Below are positions 32,904 to 43,356 of a stretch of 63,320 bases of DNA, piece by piece. Position 1 is the stretch's first letter, and each line of letters begins with the position of its first letter. The translations under genes and the position numbers were made by a program. The DNA is from a bacterium (GTDB taxonomy: Bacteria; Campylobacterota; Campylobacteria; Campylobacterales; Sulfurovaceae), in NCBI GenBank assembly GCA_018822805.1, contig JAHJJU010000024.1, forward strand, positions 1 to 63,320. The letters are read 5' to 3'. The notes under the pieces are model-generated. The model worked only from the letters and a program-made list of their open reading frames with translations. It searched no databases and was not told where the DNA came from.

Positions 32904-34565
32904 ATGATTAAACTCTCTCAAACCATTGCCAATACTAAAAGAGTGACACATATTGTCTCTGTGTTGTCTAAAAATGGCTTTGATGATATTTTAAAAAAGA
33001 TACATTTTGATGGGAGTTTTAAACTCCCTATTTTTGAAAAACGTCAGCAAGATAGCTTAACCGATAGTCAAAGGATCAAAAAAACAGTAGAAGCGTTGGG
33101 ACCAACCTTTATTAAATTGGCACAAATGTTATCAACCAGACCTGATTTAATCTCACTAGAGTTGGTAGAAGAATTTGAAAAACTTCAAGACCATGTAACA
33201 CCTGTTGGTATGGATGAGATTATCCCTATATTTAAAGAAGAGTTTGGAAAAGAGCAAGATGAAATTTTTTCCAAGCCCTTAATTTTACTAGCAACGGCTT
33301 CTATTGGGCAAGTGTATAGAACGCAACTTTTCAATGGAGATGAAGTGGTGGTGAAAATTTTAAAACCTCATATTGAAGAGATGATCTATAATGATTTGGA
33401 TATTTTAAAACAGATTGCCTCTATGTTTGACCATGCTTTTGTGGAGTATGGTATTCATTCAATGGCAGAGATAACTAAAGAGTTTGAAAAAAGTATCAAA
33501 AATGAACTCAATTTTAAACTTGAAGCGATGAATTTAAGCCGATTTGAAATGATGTTCAAAGAAGATAACCGTATAAAAGTTCCCAAACTCTATAGTGAAT
33601 ATTCAAGCAAAAAAATTATAACCATGGAGTTCATAGAGGGGATTAAAATCTCAAATATTAAAGCGTTAGATGCCCATCAAATTAATCACTTAAACATAGT
33701 AGATTTAGGGTTTGAACTGCTCTGTGAGCAAATATTTAAACATCGTTTTTTTCATGCTGATCCTCATCCCGGTAATCTTTTGGTTACCTATGATGGAAAA
33801 ATCTCTTTTATAGATTTTGGAATTATGGGATCTATTAGCCAGGAGGAGCATAAAAAACTCATGGACTTGGTCTATCATTTATCAAAAAAGGAAGCAGAGA
33901 AAGCTTCTTTGGATATTCTAAATATGACCAATTTCCCTGACACCATAGATAAAAAGAATTTTATTAAAGAGATGAGTAATATTATCAACATGTATCTCTA
34001 CCTAAACCTCAAAGAGATAAAAATTAAAGAGCTTTTTACAGACATTACCTCCTTGGCTTCTAAACATACTATTGCTTTTAAAAGTAGCTATTATCTACTC
34101 TTTAAATCCATTGTAACCATTGAAGGGGTAGGAACCAAACTTAATCCAAACTTTAATGCCATGAGAGCCATAACGCCCATTATAAAAAAATTTTATAATG
34201 AGGCTCTCTCCTTAAACAATGTTCTTAAAACCATTAGCAACTTCCCTAAAGAGATAAAAGATTTTTTTGATTATACCCCTCGCACATTAAAAGAGATTCT
34301 AGAACAGATGAAACGGGGTCACTTTAGAGTAGAGTTTGAACATAAAGGACTAGAAGAGATGGAACAAAGTATCGAAAAATCCTTTAATCGTTTAACGGTT
34401 TCCATTATTATCGCTTCGACGCTGATTGGTTCATCATTGGTACTTTTGGCTAAAACCCCACCACTTGTTTATGAGATTCCTTTGTTGGGCATTATTGGTT
34501 TTGGAATAGCTTTTAGTATGGGTGTTGTCTTGGCATATTCGATTTATAAACGAGGGAGACTTTAG
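32904..34565 (+). CDS. UbiB/AarF/ABC1-family atypical kinase
   Basis: The 553 residues show ABC1-kinase features: GPTFIKLAQMLSTRPDLIS (KxGQ-like motif, with LAQ for GQ), ATASIGQVYRT with the Ala-rich nucleotide loop, the lysine VVKIL, and catalytic FFHADPHPGNLL and FIDFGIMG. Two C-terminal membrane helices follow (about 490-545). The family supports ubiquinone synthesis through ATPase activity. This member lies between two nif transcription units and is paired with a helical protein. A link to quinone metabolism under nitrogen fixation is inference. Confidence 0.85.
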   Translation: MIKLSQTIANTKRVTHIVSVLSKNGFDDILKKIHFDGSFKLPIFEKRQQDSLTDSQRIKKTVEALGPTFIKLAQMLSTRPDLISLELVEEFEKLQDHVTPVGMDEIIPIFKEEFGKEQDEIFSKPLILLATASIGQVYRTQLFNGDEVVVKILKPHIEEMIYNDLDILKQIASMFDHAFVEYGIHSMAEITKEFEKSIKNELNFKLEAMNLSRFEMMFKEDNRIKVPKLYSEYSSKKIITMEFIEGIKISNIKALDAHQINHLNIVDLGFELLCEQIFKHRFFHADPHPGNLLVTYDGKISFIDFGIMGSISQEEHKKLMDLVYHLSKKEAEKASLDILNMTNFPDTIDKKNFIKEMSNIINMYLYLNLKEIKIKELFTDITSLASKHTIAFKSSYYLLFKSIVTIEGVGTKLNPNFNAMRAITPIIKKFYNEALSLNNVLKTISNFPKEIKDFFDYTPRTLKEILEQMKRGHFRVEFEHKGLEEMEQSIEKSFNRLTVSIIIASTLIGSSLVLLAKTPPLVYEIPLLGIIGFGIAFSMGVVLAYSIYKRGRL

Positions 34566-34808
34566 CATTTTAACTATTAACTTCATTACAAACTTCCCTA
34601 TAGACTATTTGATGTACGTCTATTTTTATTTACAAAAAATGACATTAAAAAGACATTTTTGAACCCAAAAAAACCATAAATGTCTTTTACTTTTTTCTCA
34701 AAAATCAAATTCAAAAAATCAGATAATTTTTCTCCCATTAATTTAAAAATCTCTAAAAATAGCCATTTAAAAGCATTTTTATTTTTTTAAAAATATTTTT
34801 TCACCTTG
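34566..34808. other. AT-rich gap with an 11 bp inverted repeat
   Basis: No gene is seen. AAAAGACATTT (34648-34658) and AAATGTCTTTT (34678-34688) are inverted repeats around 19 bases, followed by a T-rich run. They could be the ubiB terminator or an activator site for nifH. No strict TGT-N10-ACA site was found here. Confidence 0.5.
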
Positions 34809-34824
34809 TGGAACACTAAATGCA
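34809..34824 (+). promoter_or_regulatory. Sigma-54 promoter of nifH
   Basis: TGGAACACTAAATGCA has TGG and GC 10 bases apart, about 47 bases before the nifH ATG. The TGGAAC -24 half is shared with the promoter at 32280-32295. Confidence 0.8.
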
Positions 34825-34861
34825 TTAGTACTGCTGTTATTAAATTCTTTTAAAAAAATAA

Positions 34862-35785
<924 letters not shown>

Positions 35786-35843
35786 TAAAGAAAAGAAGTA
35801 AAAAACTTTTCTGAACCAATAGGTGAAACTTTAGTGAGAGGAA

Positions 35844-35870
35844 TTTTATCTGAACATTGTTCAGATAAAA
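35844..35870 (+). other. 12 bp hairpin after nifH
   Basis: TTTTATCTGAAC, loop ATT, GTTCAGATAAAA is a perfect stem between nifH and the next gene. It is followed by A-rich rather than T-rich DNA, so it is not a classical terminator for nifH. It may protect the 3' end of a processed nifH mRNA, as hairpins do in other nif operons. Confidence 0.6.
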
Positions 35871-35900
35871 AAAATAATAAAAACTTTTAAGGAGAATAAA

Positions 35901-36254
35901 ATGTTTATATGTGGATACCATTTCCCGGCAAGTGAAGGTAATGATGTGGCTTTTGACAAGGTAATTGCAAAAGTTGAAGAGGGTGTAGAGGCAACCGGTA
36001 AAGTTGTAAGCCTTACAGGTGAAACTACTAAAGGTGAAGTAATTGTTAATTTAACCGTTCCAGAAGGAACATTTGCACATACAGCCTTTGTTGATTATTT
36101 TGAGAGTGCTGATGTTGCAGGTGAAAGTAAAATGGTCTATTACACCAACAAGTATCAAATTAGTGAAATCTCAAAAGCCGTTGATGGTGAGGTAACGAAA
36201 GAGTTGTGTCAAAATTTAGATGACATGCTTTTATACAGAGTTTCAGTAGCGTAA
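35901..36254 (+). CDS. Unrecognised 117-residue protein between nifH and nifD
   Basis: The protein is acidic, soluble, with alternating strand-like segments (GKVVSLTGETTKGEVIVNLTV) and two Cys (4, and one in ELCQNLDD). The family is not recognised. It is not a PII (NifI) protein, which occupies this position in methanogens: the T-loop and PII signatures are absent. A strong AAGGAG site and its place within nifHDK show it is expressed with nitrogenase. A role in regulating or protecting the iron protein is possible but unproven. Confidence 0.7.
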   Translation: MFICGYHFPASEGNDVAFDKVIAKVEEGVEATGKVVSLTGETTKGEVIVNLTVPEGTFAHTAFVDYFESADVAGESKMVYYTNKYQISEISKAVDGEVTKELCQNLDDMLLYRVSVA

Positions 36255-36269
36255 CGTTGTAAAAATCAC

Positions 36270-36332
36270 GTAGGGTGCAATTTATTGCACCATCAAAGCT
36301 CATGAAATATGGTGCATTGAAATGCACCCTAC
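36270..36332. repeat. TAGGGTGC palindrome, copy 4, paired element
   Basis: Two inverted 24-base units (36270-36293 and 36309-36332), each a GGTGCA-type hairpin, differ at a few positions but keep pairing. They bracket 15 bases. The element lies between orf117 and nifD, where it may attenuate or protect the mRNA. Confidence 0.7.
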
Positions 36333-36385
36333 CGTTCTGCAACAAAAAACAGTTTAGACAAAGATCAATTTAAAAGGAAGATACA

Positions 36386-37855
36386 ATGGGAACTGAAACA
36401 TTAGAAGAGTTACAGAAAAAGGCGATAGCAGAAGTACTTGAAATTTATCCTGCTAAAGCTGCAAAAAATAGAGCGAAACACCTAGGTGTAGACACACCTG
36501 AGGGTGTTAAAGGGGCGTGTGATAAGACACGAAGTAACAAACAGACCGTTCCAGGAGTTATGAGCCAAAGAGGTTGTGCTTACGCTGGGTCAAAAGGGGT
36601 TGTTTGGGGACCGGTTAAAGATATGATTCATATCTCTCATGGACCTATTGGTTGTGGTCAATACAGCCGTGCTGGACGAAGAAACTACTACATTGGTACA
36701 ACAGGGGTTGATACCTTTGTAACAATGAATTTTTCAACCGACTTCTCTGAAAAAGATATTGTATTTGGTGGAGATAAAAAGCTTAAAAAAGCACTCGAAG
36801 AGATTGATGAGTTGTTCCCATTGAACAATGGTATTACCATTCAGTCAGAGTGTCCAATCGGTCTGATTGGTGATGACATTCAAGCCGTGGCAAAAATGCA
36901 TAAAAAAGAGACAGATACACCAACCATTGCCGTTTCATGTGAAGGGTTTAGAGGAGTTTCTCAATCACTAGGGCACCACCTTGCCAACGATGCCATTAGA
37001 GATGAAGTGATGACCGATTCAACGGCTAGACAAACATTTGAATCAACCGATTATGATGTAGCCATCATTGGAGATTATAACATCGGTGGTGATGCATGGT
37101 CAACCAGAATTCTACTTGAAGAGATGGGACTTAGAGTGGTTGCTCAATGGTCGGGGGATGCTACCTACAAAGAGATGGCAATTACACCAAAAGTAAAACT
37201 CAACCTACTTCACTGTTACCGTTCAATGAACTATATCTCTAGACATATGGAGCAAGAATTTGGTATTCCTTGGATGGAGTACAACTTCTTTGGACCATCT
37301 AAAACAACGGAGTCTTTAAGAAAAATTGCTGCTTTCTTTGACGAGAGTATTCAAGAAAAAACTGAAGCTGTTATCGCAAAATATACAAAAATGACCGATG
37401 AAGTGATTGAAAAATATAAACCTGTACTTGAAGGTAAAAAAGTAATGCTTTATGTGGGTGGACTTAGACCACGTCACGTTATTGGTGCGTATGAAGATTT
37501 AGGTATGGAAATCGTAGGAACGGGTTACGAGTTTGGACATGGTGATGACTACAAAAGAACCAAAGAGGACATCGCTAGAAGTACACTAATTTATGATGAT
37601 GTTAACGAATATGAGTTAGAGAAATTTGTACACGCAATCAAACCGGACTTAGTAGCTGCCGGTGTAAAAGAGAAGTATGTGTTCCAAAAAATGGGATTAC
37701 CATTTAGACAGATGCACTCATGGGATTACTCTGGGCCATATCACGGATACGATGCCTTTGCTATTTTCGCAAAAGATATGGATTTGGCAATGAACTCACC
37801 AGTATGGAACCATACTAAGGCACCATGGGAAACAAAAGAAGAGGTAGGAGCTTAA
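36386..37855 (+). CDS. nifD: NifD, nitrogenase MoFe protein alpha subunit
   Basis: The 489 residues keep the P-cluster Cys ([27 protein letters not shown]) and the FeMo-co ligands Cys in [10 protein letters not shown] and His in [16 protein letters not shown]. The substrate-site region is [16 protein letters not shown]. No delta-subunit gene follows, so this is a molybdenum enzyme. An AAGGAAG site precedes the ATG, and the stop is one base before nifK. Confidence 0.98.
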   Translation: MGTETLEELQKKAIAEVLEIYPAKAAKNRAKHLGVDTPEGVKGACDKTRSNKQTVPGVMSQRGCAYAGSKGVVWGPVKDMIHISHGPIGCGQYSRAGRRNYYIGTTGVDTFVTMNFSTDFSEKDIVFGGDKKLKKALEEIDELFPLNNGITIQSECPIGLIGDDIQAVAKMHKKETDTPTIAVSCEGFRGVSQSLGHHLANDAIRDEVMTDSTARQTFESTDYDVAIIGDYNIGGDAWSTRILLEEMGLRVVAQWSGDATYKEMAITPKVKLNLLHCYRSMNYISRHMEQEFGIPWMEYNFFGPSKTTESLRKIAAFFDESIQEKTEAVIAKYTKMTDEVIEKYKPVLEGKKVMLYVGGLRPRHVIGAYEDLGMEIVGTGYEFGHGDDYKRTKEDIARSTLIYDDVNEYELEKFVHAIKPDLVAAGVKEKYVFQKMGLPFRQMHSWDYSGPYHGYDAFAIFAKDMDLAMNSPVWNHTKAPWETKEEVGA

Positions 37856-37856
37856 G

Positions 37857-39404
37857 ATGCAAGACGTAAATAATATTGTAAATGGACAAAAGCTGTTTTT
37901 AAAACCTGAGTATCAAGAAGTTTTAAAAAACAAAAAAGAGTTTGAAGGTAACATGGGTTCAATCAACCCTGCCAAAGTAGATGAAGTTCAAAAGTGGACA
38001 GAGTCTTGGGAGTACCGTGAAAAGAACTTGGCAAGAGAAGCAATTACCGTTAACCCTGCTAAAGCCTGTCAACCTCTTGGTGCGATTATGGCTGGTCTTG
38101 GTTTTGAAGGTACCATGCCGTATGTTCATGGAAGTCATGGATGTGTGGCGTACTTTAGAAGTTACTTTACAAGACACTTTAAAGAACCAACGCCATGTGT
38201 ATCGGATTCCATGTCTGAGTCTGCTGCTGTATTTGGTGGTTTGGCAAACATGAAAGATGGTCTAAGAAACTGTAACGCGATGTATAAACCAGAACATATT
38301 GCTGTAAGTACCACTTGTATGGCAGAAGTTATCGGTGATGACTTAAATGCCTTTATTTCAGGGGCTAGAGAAGATGCAGAAGGTGAGCTTGATGAGCTAC
38401 CGATTACCTATGCACACACACCATCGTTTGTAGGGTCACACATTACAGGTTATGACAACATGATGAAAGCGATGTTGGAGCAACTTAATCCACCAAAATC
38501 TGAAAAAGTGGTTGATGAAGAGCGTATTAACATTATTCCCGGGTTTGAGCCATACCTTGGGTCATTGGCTGAAGTAAAAGAGATTTCTAAACTCTTTAGT
38601 GACAAAATTGTTATGCTTGGTGACCACGAAGAGCAGTGGAACACAGGTGCCGGTGAGTATCAACTCTACGCAGGTGGTACATCATTGGCTGATGCTAAAA
38701 CAGCCATTAATGCTAAAACAACCATCTCGTTACAGAAGTACTCAACCATTCAAACTGCTAAGACCATTAAAAACAAATGGAAACAAGGTTATGAGACCTC
38801 TAACCCAATTGGTTTGGCCGGAACAGATGAGTTTGTTATGAAACTATCTGAACTAACAGGTAAAGAAGTACCTGCAGTATTGGCAACACAAAGAGCACAA
38901 CTGGTCGATGCCATGCAAGATTCTTACCCCTATATGCATGGTAAAAAGTTTGCCATCTATGGTGACCCTGATTTTCTACTTGGATTGGTTTCATTCATTG
39001 TTGAGATGGGTGGTATTCCTACACATGTATTGTGTAACAATGCTCCAAGAAAAGGTTGGGAAGCAGACATGCAAGCCATTATCGACAAGTCCGTGTGGGC
39101 AAAAGATTGTCAAATTTGGCCAAGTAAAGATTTATGGCACTTAAGAAGTTTAATGTTCACCGAGCCTGTAGACTTCCTCATTGGTAATGTGTATGGTAAA
39201 GAGCTTTACAGAGATACAGGTATTCCACTTATTAGAATTGGTTTCCCTATCTTTGACAGACACCACCTACACAGATACTCTATCAGTGGATACAAAGGAG
39301 CATTAAATCTACTAACTTGGATTACCAATGCTGTTCTTGATCAACTGGATGAAGAGACCAAAGATGTTGCTGAGACTGACTATTTCTTTGACTGTGTGAG
39401 ATAG
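37857..39404 (+). CDS. nifK: NifK, nitrogenase MoFe protein beta subunit
   Basis: The 515 residues contain the three P-cluster Cys (PAKACQPLG, HGSHGCVAYFRS and STTCMAEVIGDD) and the Ser beside the cluster, in the expected order. The N-terminal extension of about 60 residues is of the Mo-type. The start ATG 37857 follows the nifD stop by 1 base. A clear terminator follows. Confidence 0.98.
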   Translation: MQDVNNIVNGQKLFLKPEYQEVLKNKKEFEGNMGSINPAKVDEVQKWTESWEYREKNLAREAITVNPAKACQPLGAIMAGLGFEGTMPYVHGSHGCVAYFRSYFTRHFKEPTPCVSDSMSESAAVFGGLANMKDGLRNCNAMYKPEHIAVSTTCMAEVIGDDLNAFISGAREDAEGELDELPITYAHTPSFVGSHITGYDNMMKAMLEQLNPPKSEKVVDEERINIIPGFEPYLGSLAEVKEISKLFSDKIVMLGDHEEQWNTGAGEYQLYAGGTSLADAKTAINAKTTISLQKYSTIQTAKTIKNKWKQGYETSNPIGLAGTDEFVMKLSELTGKEVPAVLATQRAQLVDAMQDSYPYMHGKKFAIYGDPDFLLGLVSFIVEMGGIPTHVLCNNAPRKGWEADMQAIIDKSVWAKDCQIWPSKDLWHLRSLMFTEPVDFLIGNVYGKELYRDTGIPLIRIGFPIFDRHHLHRYSISGYKGALNLLTWITNAVLDQLDEETKDVAETDYFFDCVR

Positions 39405-39741
39405 GTTTCAATTTTTCAACCAGAAGAGCTCTCTTCTGGTTTATTTGGACTTTTAGTCCAATCTATTCTACCATTTTTTACCAACATTTCCTGTACTCCA
39501 CACTTCATAGCCTATTGCCCAAAAATGCTTTCTCCAATACTGTGTTTTGATAACTCAGGAAACTAAAAAAAGCTAAAAAAGAGTCTGATTACTCATGGGT
39601 AATGATGAGGTGTGAAAAGAGATTAAAAAAGGTGTCCGTTTGGATGTCCTTTTCTTTGGAATTATTATACATTAAAAGGAACTGTAATACATTTAAGAAG
39701 TTAAGAAAGGTGCTATTTTATGGGAAAAAGAATTAAAAAGA
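39405..39741. other. Intergenic stretch after nifK
   Basis: No coding sequence is apparent. The first part holds the nifK terminators. The middle has an imperfect hairpin around AAAAGG...CCTTTT (39626-39652). The rest shows no recognisable element before the tRNA gene. Confidence 0.5.
39418..39461 (+). terminator. Double hairpin terminator after nifK
   Basis: AACCAGAAGA-GCTC-TCTTCTGGTT (39418-39441) is followed by a second hairpin TTGGACT-TTT-AGTCCAA (39445-39461). It ends the nifHDK operon. Confidence 0.75.
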
Positions 39742-39826
39742 TGGTGCGTCAGAGAGGATTTGAACCTCCACACCCGTAGGGCACTACCCCCTCAAGGTAG
39801 CGTGTCTACCGTTCCACCACTGACGC
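39742..39826 (-). tRNA. tRNA-Leu (GAG anticodon)
   Basis: The minus strand folds as a class II tRNA with a 7 bp acceptor stem (GCGTCAG/CTGACGC), an anticodon loop TTGAGGG in CTACC/GGTAG, a variable arm, a T-arm with GGTTCAAAT and an encoded CCA (39742-39744). GAG reads CUC and CUU leucine codons. tRNA-Leu genes are common integration sites, but no integrase or repeat of its 3' end is seen here. Confidence 0.9.
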
Positions 39827-39946
39827 ACATGGGAACTAACTGATAACGATTGTAAATAAACTATTTACTGAGGATTTAGTTTTTAAAGTGCTATAACTTA
39901 GTTGGAATGGCATTATACCACTCCAAGCTTTTATTATCTTTAAAGA

Positions 39947-40249
39947 TTAACCTAAAAATGGGTTAGCATAAAGAGCAATAAGAGCAATAACAAGTGTATA
40001 AATAACTTGTGCTTCAATCATCGCAAGAGCAATAAACATAGTAGTCATTAGTTTACCACCAAGACCTGGGTTTCTAGCTGTACCAGCAATAGTTGCAGCA
40101 GCAGTGTGACCCATACCAATAGCTCCACCAAGAGCAGCAAGACCAAGACCAACACCAGCAGCAACTACTGAGTAAGCTTGTACCATTTCACTGTCAGCAG
40201 CAAATGCTACAGCAGAAAGAGCTAAGAAAAGTGCAAAAAACTTTTTCAT
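39947..40249 (-). CDS. atpE: AtpE, F0 ATP synthase subunit c
   Basis: The 100 residues have an N-terminal signal-like helix (ALFLALSAVAFA), then the two c-subunit helices with the polar loop RNPG (59-62) and the proton-carrying Glu79 in LAMIEAQVIY. A single-copy atpE away from the other atp genes is characteristic of Campylobacterota. The c ring turns as protons pass. Confidence 0.93.
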   Translation of the reverse strand: MKKFFALFLALSAVAFAADSEMVQAYSVVAAGVGLGLAALGGAIGMGHTAAATIAGTARNPGLGGKLMTTMFIALAMIEAQVIYTLVIALIALYANPFLG

Positions 40250-40487
40250 TTTAAATCCTTAAGTTAATGGGCTTTAAGTCCCCTTTAGACTGCGTTCTAA
40301 AGTCTGTTCGGATAGCGTAAACATCTACAAACGTACATGCCAACAGTCACATAAATGCAAACTGTTTCCCTACTTATCACTTCATAATAACGACGCGATT
40401 ATAACTAAGATAAGATATGATAATTATTAATATAGAGGAAGAATATAAAAAAGATTTTTTTCTAATATACATGTTACAAATAGAATC

Positions 40488-40524
40488 AAAAAAAGGACAA
40501 CCACAGGGGGATTGTCCGTTGTCC
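40488..40524 (-). terminator. Terminator after pnp
   Basis: On the minus strand GGACAAC pairs with GTTGTCC around a 16-base loop, followed by seven T. It lies 20 bases after the pnp stop. The remaining gap (40250-40487) has no gene and presumably carries the atpE promoter. Confidence 0.7.
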
Positions 40525-40543
40525 AAAATATTTAACAATCTAA

Positions 40544-42679
40544 TTAAAGCAAATAAGCCGGTGTACAAAGCTCCACTTTTTTACCTTTTTGCTCAAGAAC
40601 AATAACATCAATAGCATCATCTACATTATAACGTTCACCTAAATTATTCACACGCTCTTTAGCAACTTTTGAAATGTGAAGCAGTGCATCATAACCATCT
40701 GGCATTTCTATAAACAGACCAAACTCAACAATTTTTTTTATTTTTCCAGAATACTGTTTATTGATTTCATAGACCATCTGTTTTTTAACGGGTGTAGAAA
40801 TAATGGTATCGATAAATTCTTTTGCACCCTCTACATTTTCTTTTGAAGTACCTGTAATTTTGACCACATTGGTATCTCTGTCTATATCAATCGTTACTCC
40901 GTATTTTTCAATGATTTCCCGAATGGTTCCACCACCTTTACCAATAATTGCAGGAACATGACTTCCATCGACAGAAAACTCAACCATTGACGGAAGGGCA
41001 TTACTTGGTTCTAAATTTTTTAATGCCTCTTCCATAATGTTTAAAATATGAACCCTTCCCTCTTTTGCTTGATGGAGTGCATTTTTAAGTACTTCGGCAT
41101 CAATTCCCCCCAATTTAATGTCCATTTGAAGTGCTGTTATACCATCAACTGTACCCGTAATTTTAAAATCCATATCACCATCATGGTCTTCAAGACCCAT
41201 AATATCCGTTAATACAGCATGTCGTGTACCATCGGTCACCAATCCCATTGCAATACCGGCTACCAATTTTGCTGTCTCTACTTCAGCAGCTTTGAGTGCC
41301 AATGAGCCTCCACAAACGGTTGCCATAGAAGAAGAACCATTAGACTCTAAAATTTCAGAAACCAATCGTATCGTACCACTTCTATTAGCATCAAGTGTTG
41401 GCTCTAAACCTCGTTTTGCAAGATTCCCATGTCCGAGCTCTCTACGACCCGGAGCTCTTTGAGGTTTGGCTTCACCTACTGAGAAACCTGGAAAATTGTA
41501 ATGCACCATAAAGGTTTCATAAAGAGTATTTTTAGAACCAATCATTTCATACGATTGAGCAGCTTTAGCATCACCTAACGTTGCTGTAACCAAAGCTTGT
41601 GTTTGACCTCGAGTAAAAAGACATGACCCATGTACCGAAGGTAAAAGATTGGTCTCAATGTCAATCGGTCGAACTTCTGTTAAAGTTCTTCCATCAGCTC
41701 GTATATTATCATCTAAAATAAGTGAACGTACCACTGAACGTTTATAGGCCTCCAACATTTTATTTACCAATTCTTTATCTGCTTCTTCACCATTTTTTTC
41801 TTCTAATGCATCCATAATTGTTGTTTTAACTTCTTTTAAAGCCTGACTACGTTCACTTTTTGCCATGGATTGAACAGCTTTAGAGACTGCTTCAGCATAA
41901 TTTTCTGCGATATATTTGTAAAGCTCTTGATCTTCTTTATCTTCAGCTATGATGACTTCAATCTCTTCTTTTTTAGCTGGAGTAAAATCTGTTTCATAGG
42001 CTACTGTCGCTTGTTCAATAGCACCTTGTGCAATGTCAATAATCTCTAAAAGCTCTTCTTCTTCTAACTCATTAACTGATTGAACATGCTCTACTTCTGA
42101 TGCATTAACACACATCTCGATCATCAATATATCTGAACCGGAACCTACCACTAAAAGATCTAATGTAGAGTCTTCTTGTTCTATCAATGTTGGATTAATA
42201 AGAACCTCATCTTCAATCTTTCCTAAACGTACTGCAGCAACAACTTGATTAACCGGTATATCAGAGGTATACAAAGCTGCTGAGGCAGCATGCATTGCTG
42301 CTATTTGCATGTCAACAAGAGGATCAGCACTCAAAACAGTGATGGTTAAAACAACCGGATAGTGAAAGCCTTTAGGAAAAAGTGGTCGTAAACTTCGATC
42401 AACAATTCTTGAAGTTAAGGTTTCAAAATCACCCGGTTTTGTCTCTCGTTTTATAAAACCACCGGGAATTTTAGCTGCAGCATAACTCTTTTCAATATAT
42501 TGTACGGTCAATGGCAAAAAATCTTCATCTACCGGTTTAGGGTCAATGGCAACAGCAGCTAAAAGTACAGCATCACCACAATGATAAAGTACAGCTCCAC
42601 TTGCTTGTTTTGCAACTTTATTAAATCGATATTTCTCTTCTAAATTATTGCAACTTATTACTATGTTTTGTTCGTTCAT
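40544..42679 (-). CDS. pnp: Pnp, polynucleotide phosphorylase
   Basis: The 711 residues comprise two RNase PH domains (about 1-230 and 310-540), an alpha-helical linker, a KH domain with PAIIGKGGGTIREI and an S1 domain (IVEFGLFIEMPDGYDALLHIS). It degrades RNA 3' to 5' using phosphate. Its start overlaps the phosphoribosyltransferase gene by 35 bases. Confidence 0.95.
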   Translation of the reverse strand: MNEQNIVISCNNLEEKYRFNKVAKQASGAVLYHCGDAVLLAAVAIDPKPVDEDFLPLTVQYIEKSYAAAKIPGGFIKRETKPGDFETLTSRIVDRSLRPLFPKGFHYPVVLTITVLSADPLVDMQIAAMHAASAALYTSDIPVNQVVAAVRLGKIEDEVLINPTLIEQEDSTLDLLVVGSGSDILMIEMCVNASEVEHVQSVNELEEEELLEIIDIAQGAIEQATVAYETDFTPAKKEEIEVIIAEDKEDQELYKYIAENYAEAVSKAVQSMAKSERSQALKEVKTTIMDALEEKNGEEADKELVNKMLEAYKRSVVRSLILDDNIRADGRTLTEVRPIDIETNLLPSVHGSCLFTRGQTQALVTATLGDAKAAQSYEMIGSKNTLYETFMVHYNFPGFSVGEAKPQRAPGRRELGHGNLAKRGLEPTLDANRSGTIRLVSEILESNGSSSMATVCGGSLALKAAEVETAKLVAGIAMGLVTDGTRHAVLTDIMGLEDHDGDMDFKITGTVDGITALQMDIKLGGIDAEVLKNALHQAKEGRVHILNIMEEALKNLEPSNALPSMVEFSVDGSHVPAIIGKGGGTIREIIEKYGVTIDIDRDTNVVKITGTSKENVEGAKEFIDTIISTPVKKQMVYEINKQYSGKIKKIVEFGLFIEMPDGYDALLHISKVAKERVNNLGERYNVDDAIDVIVLEQKGKKVELCTPAYLL

Positions 42680-43346
42680 TATTTTTTCTTTCCTTCATTA
42701 TTTTTTCTATATCATCAAAACCAAACGGCTCTAAACTTTCATAGTAATACTCTCTTGATATATAATCATCAATTTTATGTGGACAAAAAATATTATCACA
42801 GATGGTTACTAAATTTTCATAAACAACTTGATCTAAAATGGGTGTAGCAATAAAAATATTTTTAGCACCTAATGAAATTGCTGTTTTTACAGCTGTCATC
42901 ATGGTTAAACCTGTTTCAACACATTCATCGGTCAAGATAACGTACTTTTCATCTAAATCTTCTAAAAGTTCACCATGACGATATTTGTGAATATGACCTA
43001 AAATATTTTCTGAATACTTACGATGTGCTTCACTATAAATATAATCTTTAGAGATATCAAAAGCATCTATCAAAGCTTTATGCATAACAATTTCTTCAGT
43101 CTCACTTACCATTGCAATAATTAACTCTGAATTAATCAATGAATAAATAGGCTCTGTTAAGAGAATATCCATTCGACAGCCAATTTTTTTAGCCAATTGA
43201 TCAGCAAAATAAACTCCCCCCTCACTGATACCTAAAACAATAACATTATCCACGTTGAAAATTTTCAAAGGAAGCTCAGCAATTAACTTTTGCGTTGCTT
43301 CTTCTCTATCTTTAAAAATAGGGTCATTTTTCTCTTTTACTATCAT
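42645..43346 (-). CDS. Phosphoribosyltransferase-fold protein
   Basis: The 233 residues have a type I PRTase fold with the PRPP loop region VILTDECVETGLTMM (usual form VDDxxxTG; here DE) and VIVLGISEGGVYFADQLA. The nucleobase hood is not identifiable, so the substrate is unknown. It lies between mlaD and pnp in the outer-membrane/RNA operon and overlaps pnp. It may regulate rather than catalyse, as DE replaces DD. Confidence 0.7.
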   Translation of the reverse strand: MIVKEKNDPIFKDREEATQKLIAELPLKIFNVDNVIVLGISEGGVYFADQLAKKIGCRMDILLTEPIYSLINSELIIAMVSETEEIVMHKALIDAFDISKDYIYSEAHRKYSENILGHIHKYRHGELLEDLDEKYVILTDECVETGLTMMTAVKTAISLGAKNIFIATPILDQVVYENLVTICDNIFCPHKIDDYISREYYYESLEPFGFDDIEKIMKERKNNERTKHSNKLQ

Positions 43347-43356
43347 AAAAACTCAA

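Noticed and set aside
34648-34688. NifA activator site upstream of nifH
   Set aside because: The inverted repeat reads ACA to TGT with a 19-base spacer, not TGT-N10-ACA, and fits a ubiB terminator as well. Kept only as an undecided element.
35901-36254. PII (NifI) protein between nifH and nifD
   Set aside because: The position fits methanogen nif operons, but the PII T-loop and C-terminal signatures are missing.
36309-36325. Sigma-54-like TGG...GC word before nifD
   Set aside because: The GG and GC are 11 bases apart rather than 10 and the words belong to a dispersed palindrome.
36386-39404. Alternative (V or Fe-only) nitrogenase
   Set aside because: There is no delta-subunit gene between nifD and nifK, and the FeMo-co ligand regions are of the Mo type.
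39742-39826. Integration site at tRNA-Leu
   Set aside because: No integrase gene and no second copy of the tRNA 3' end was seen in the window.
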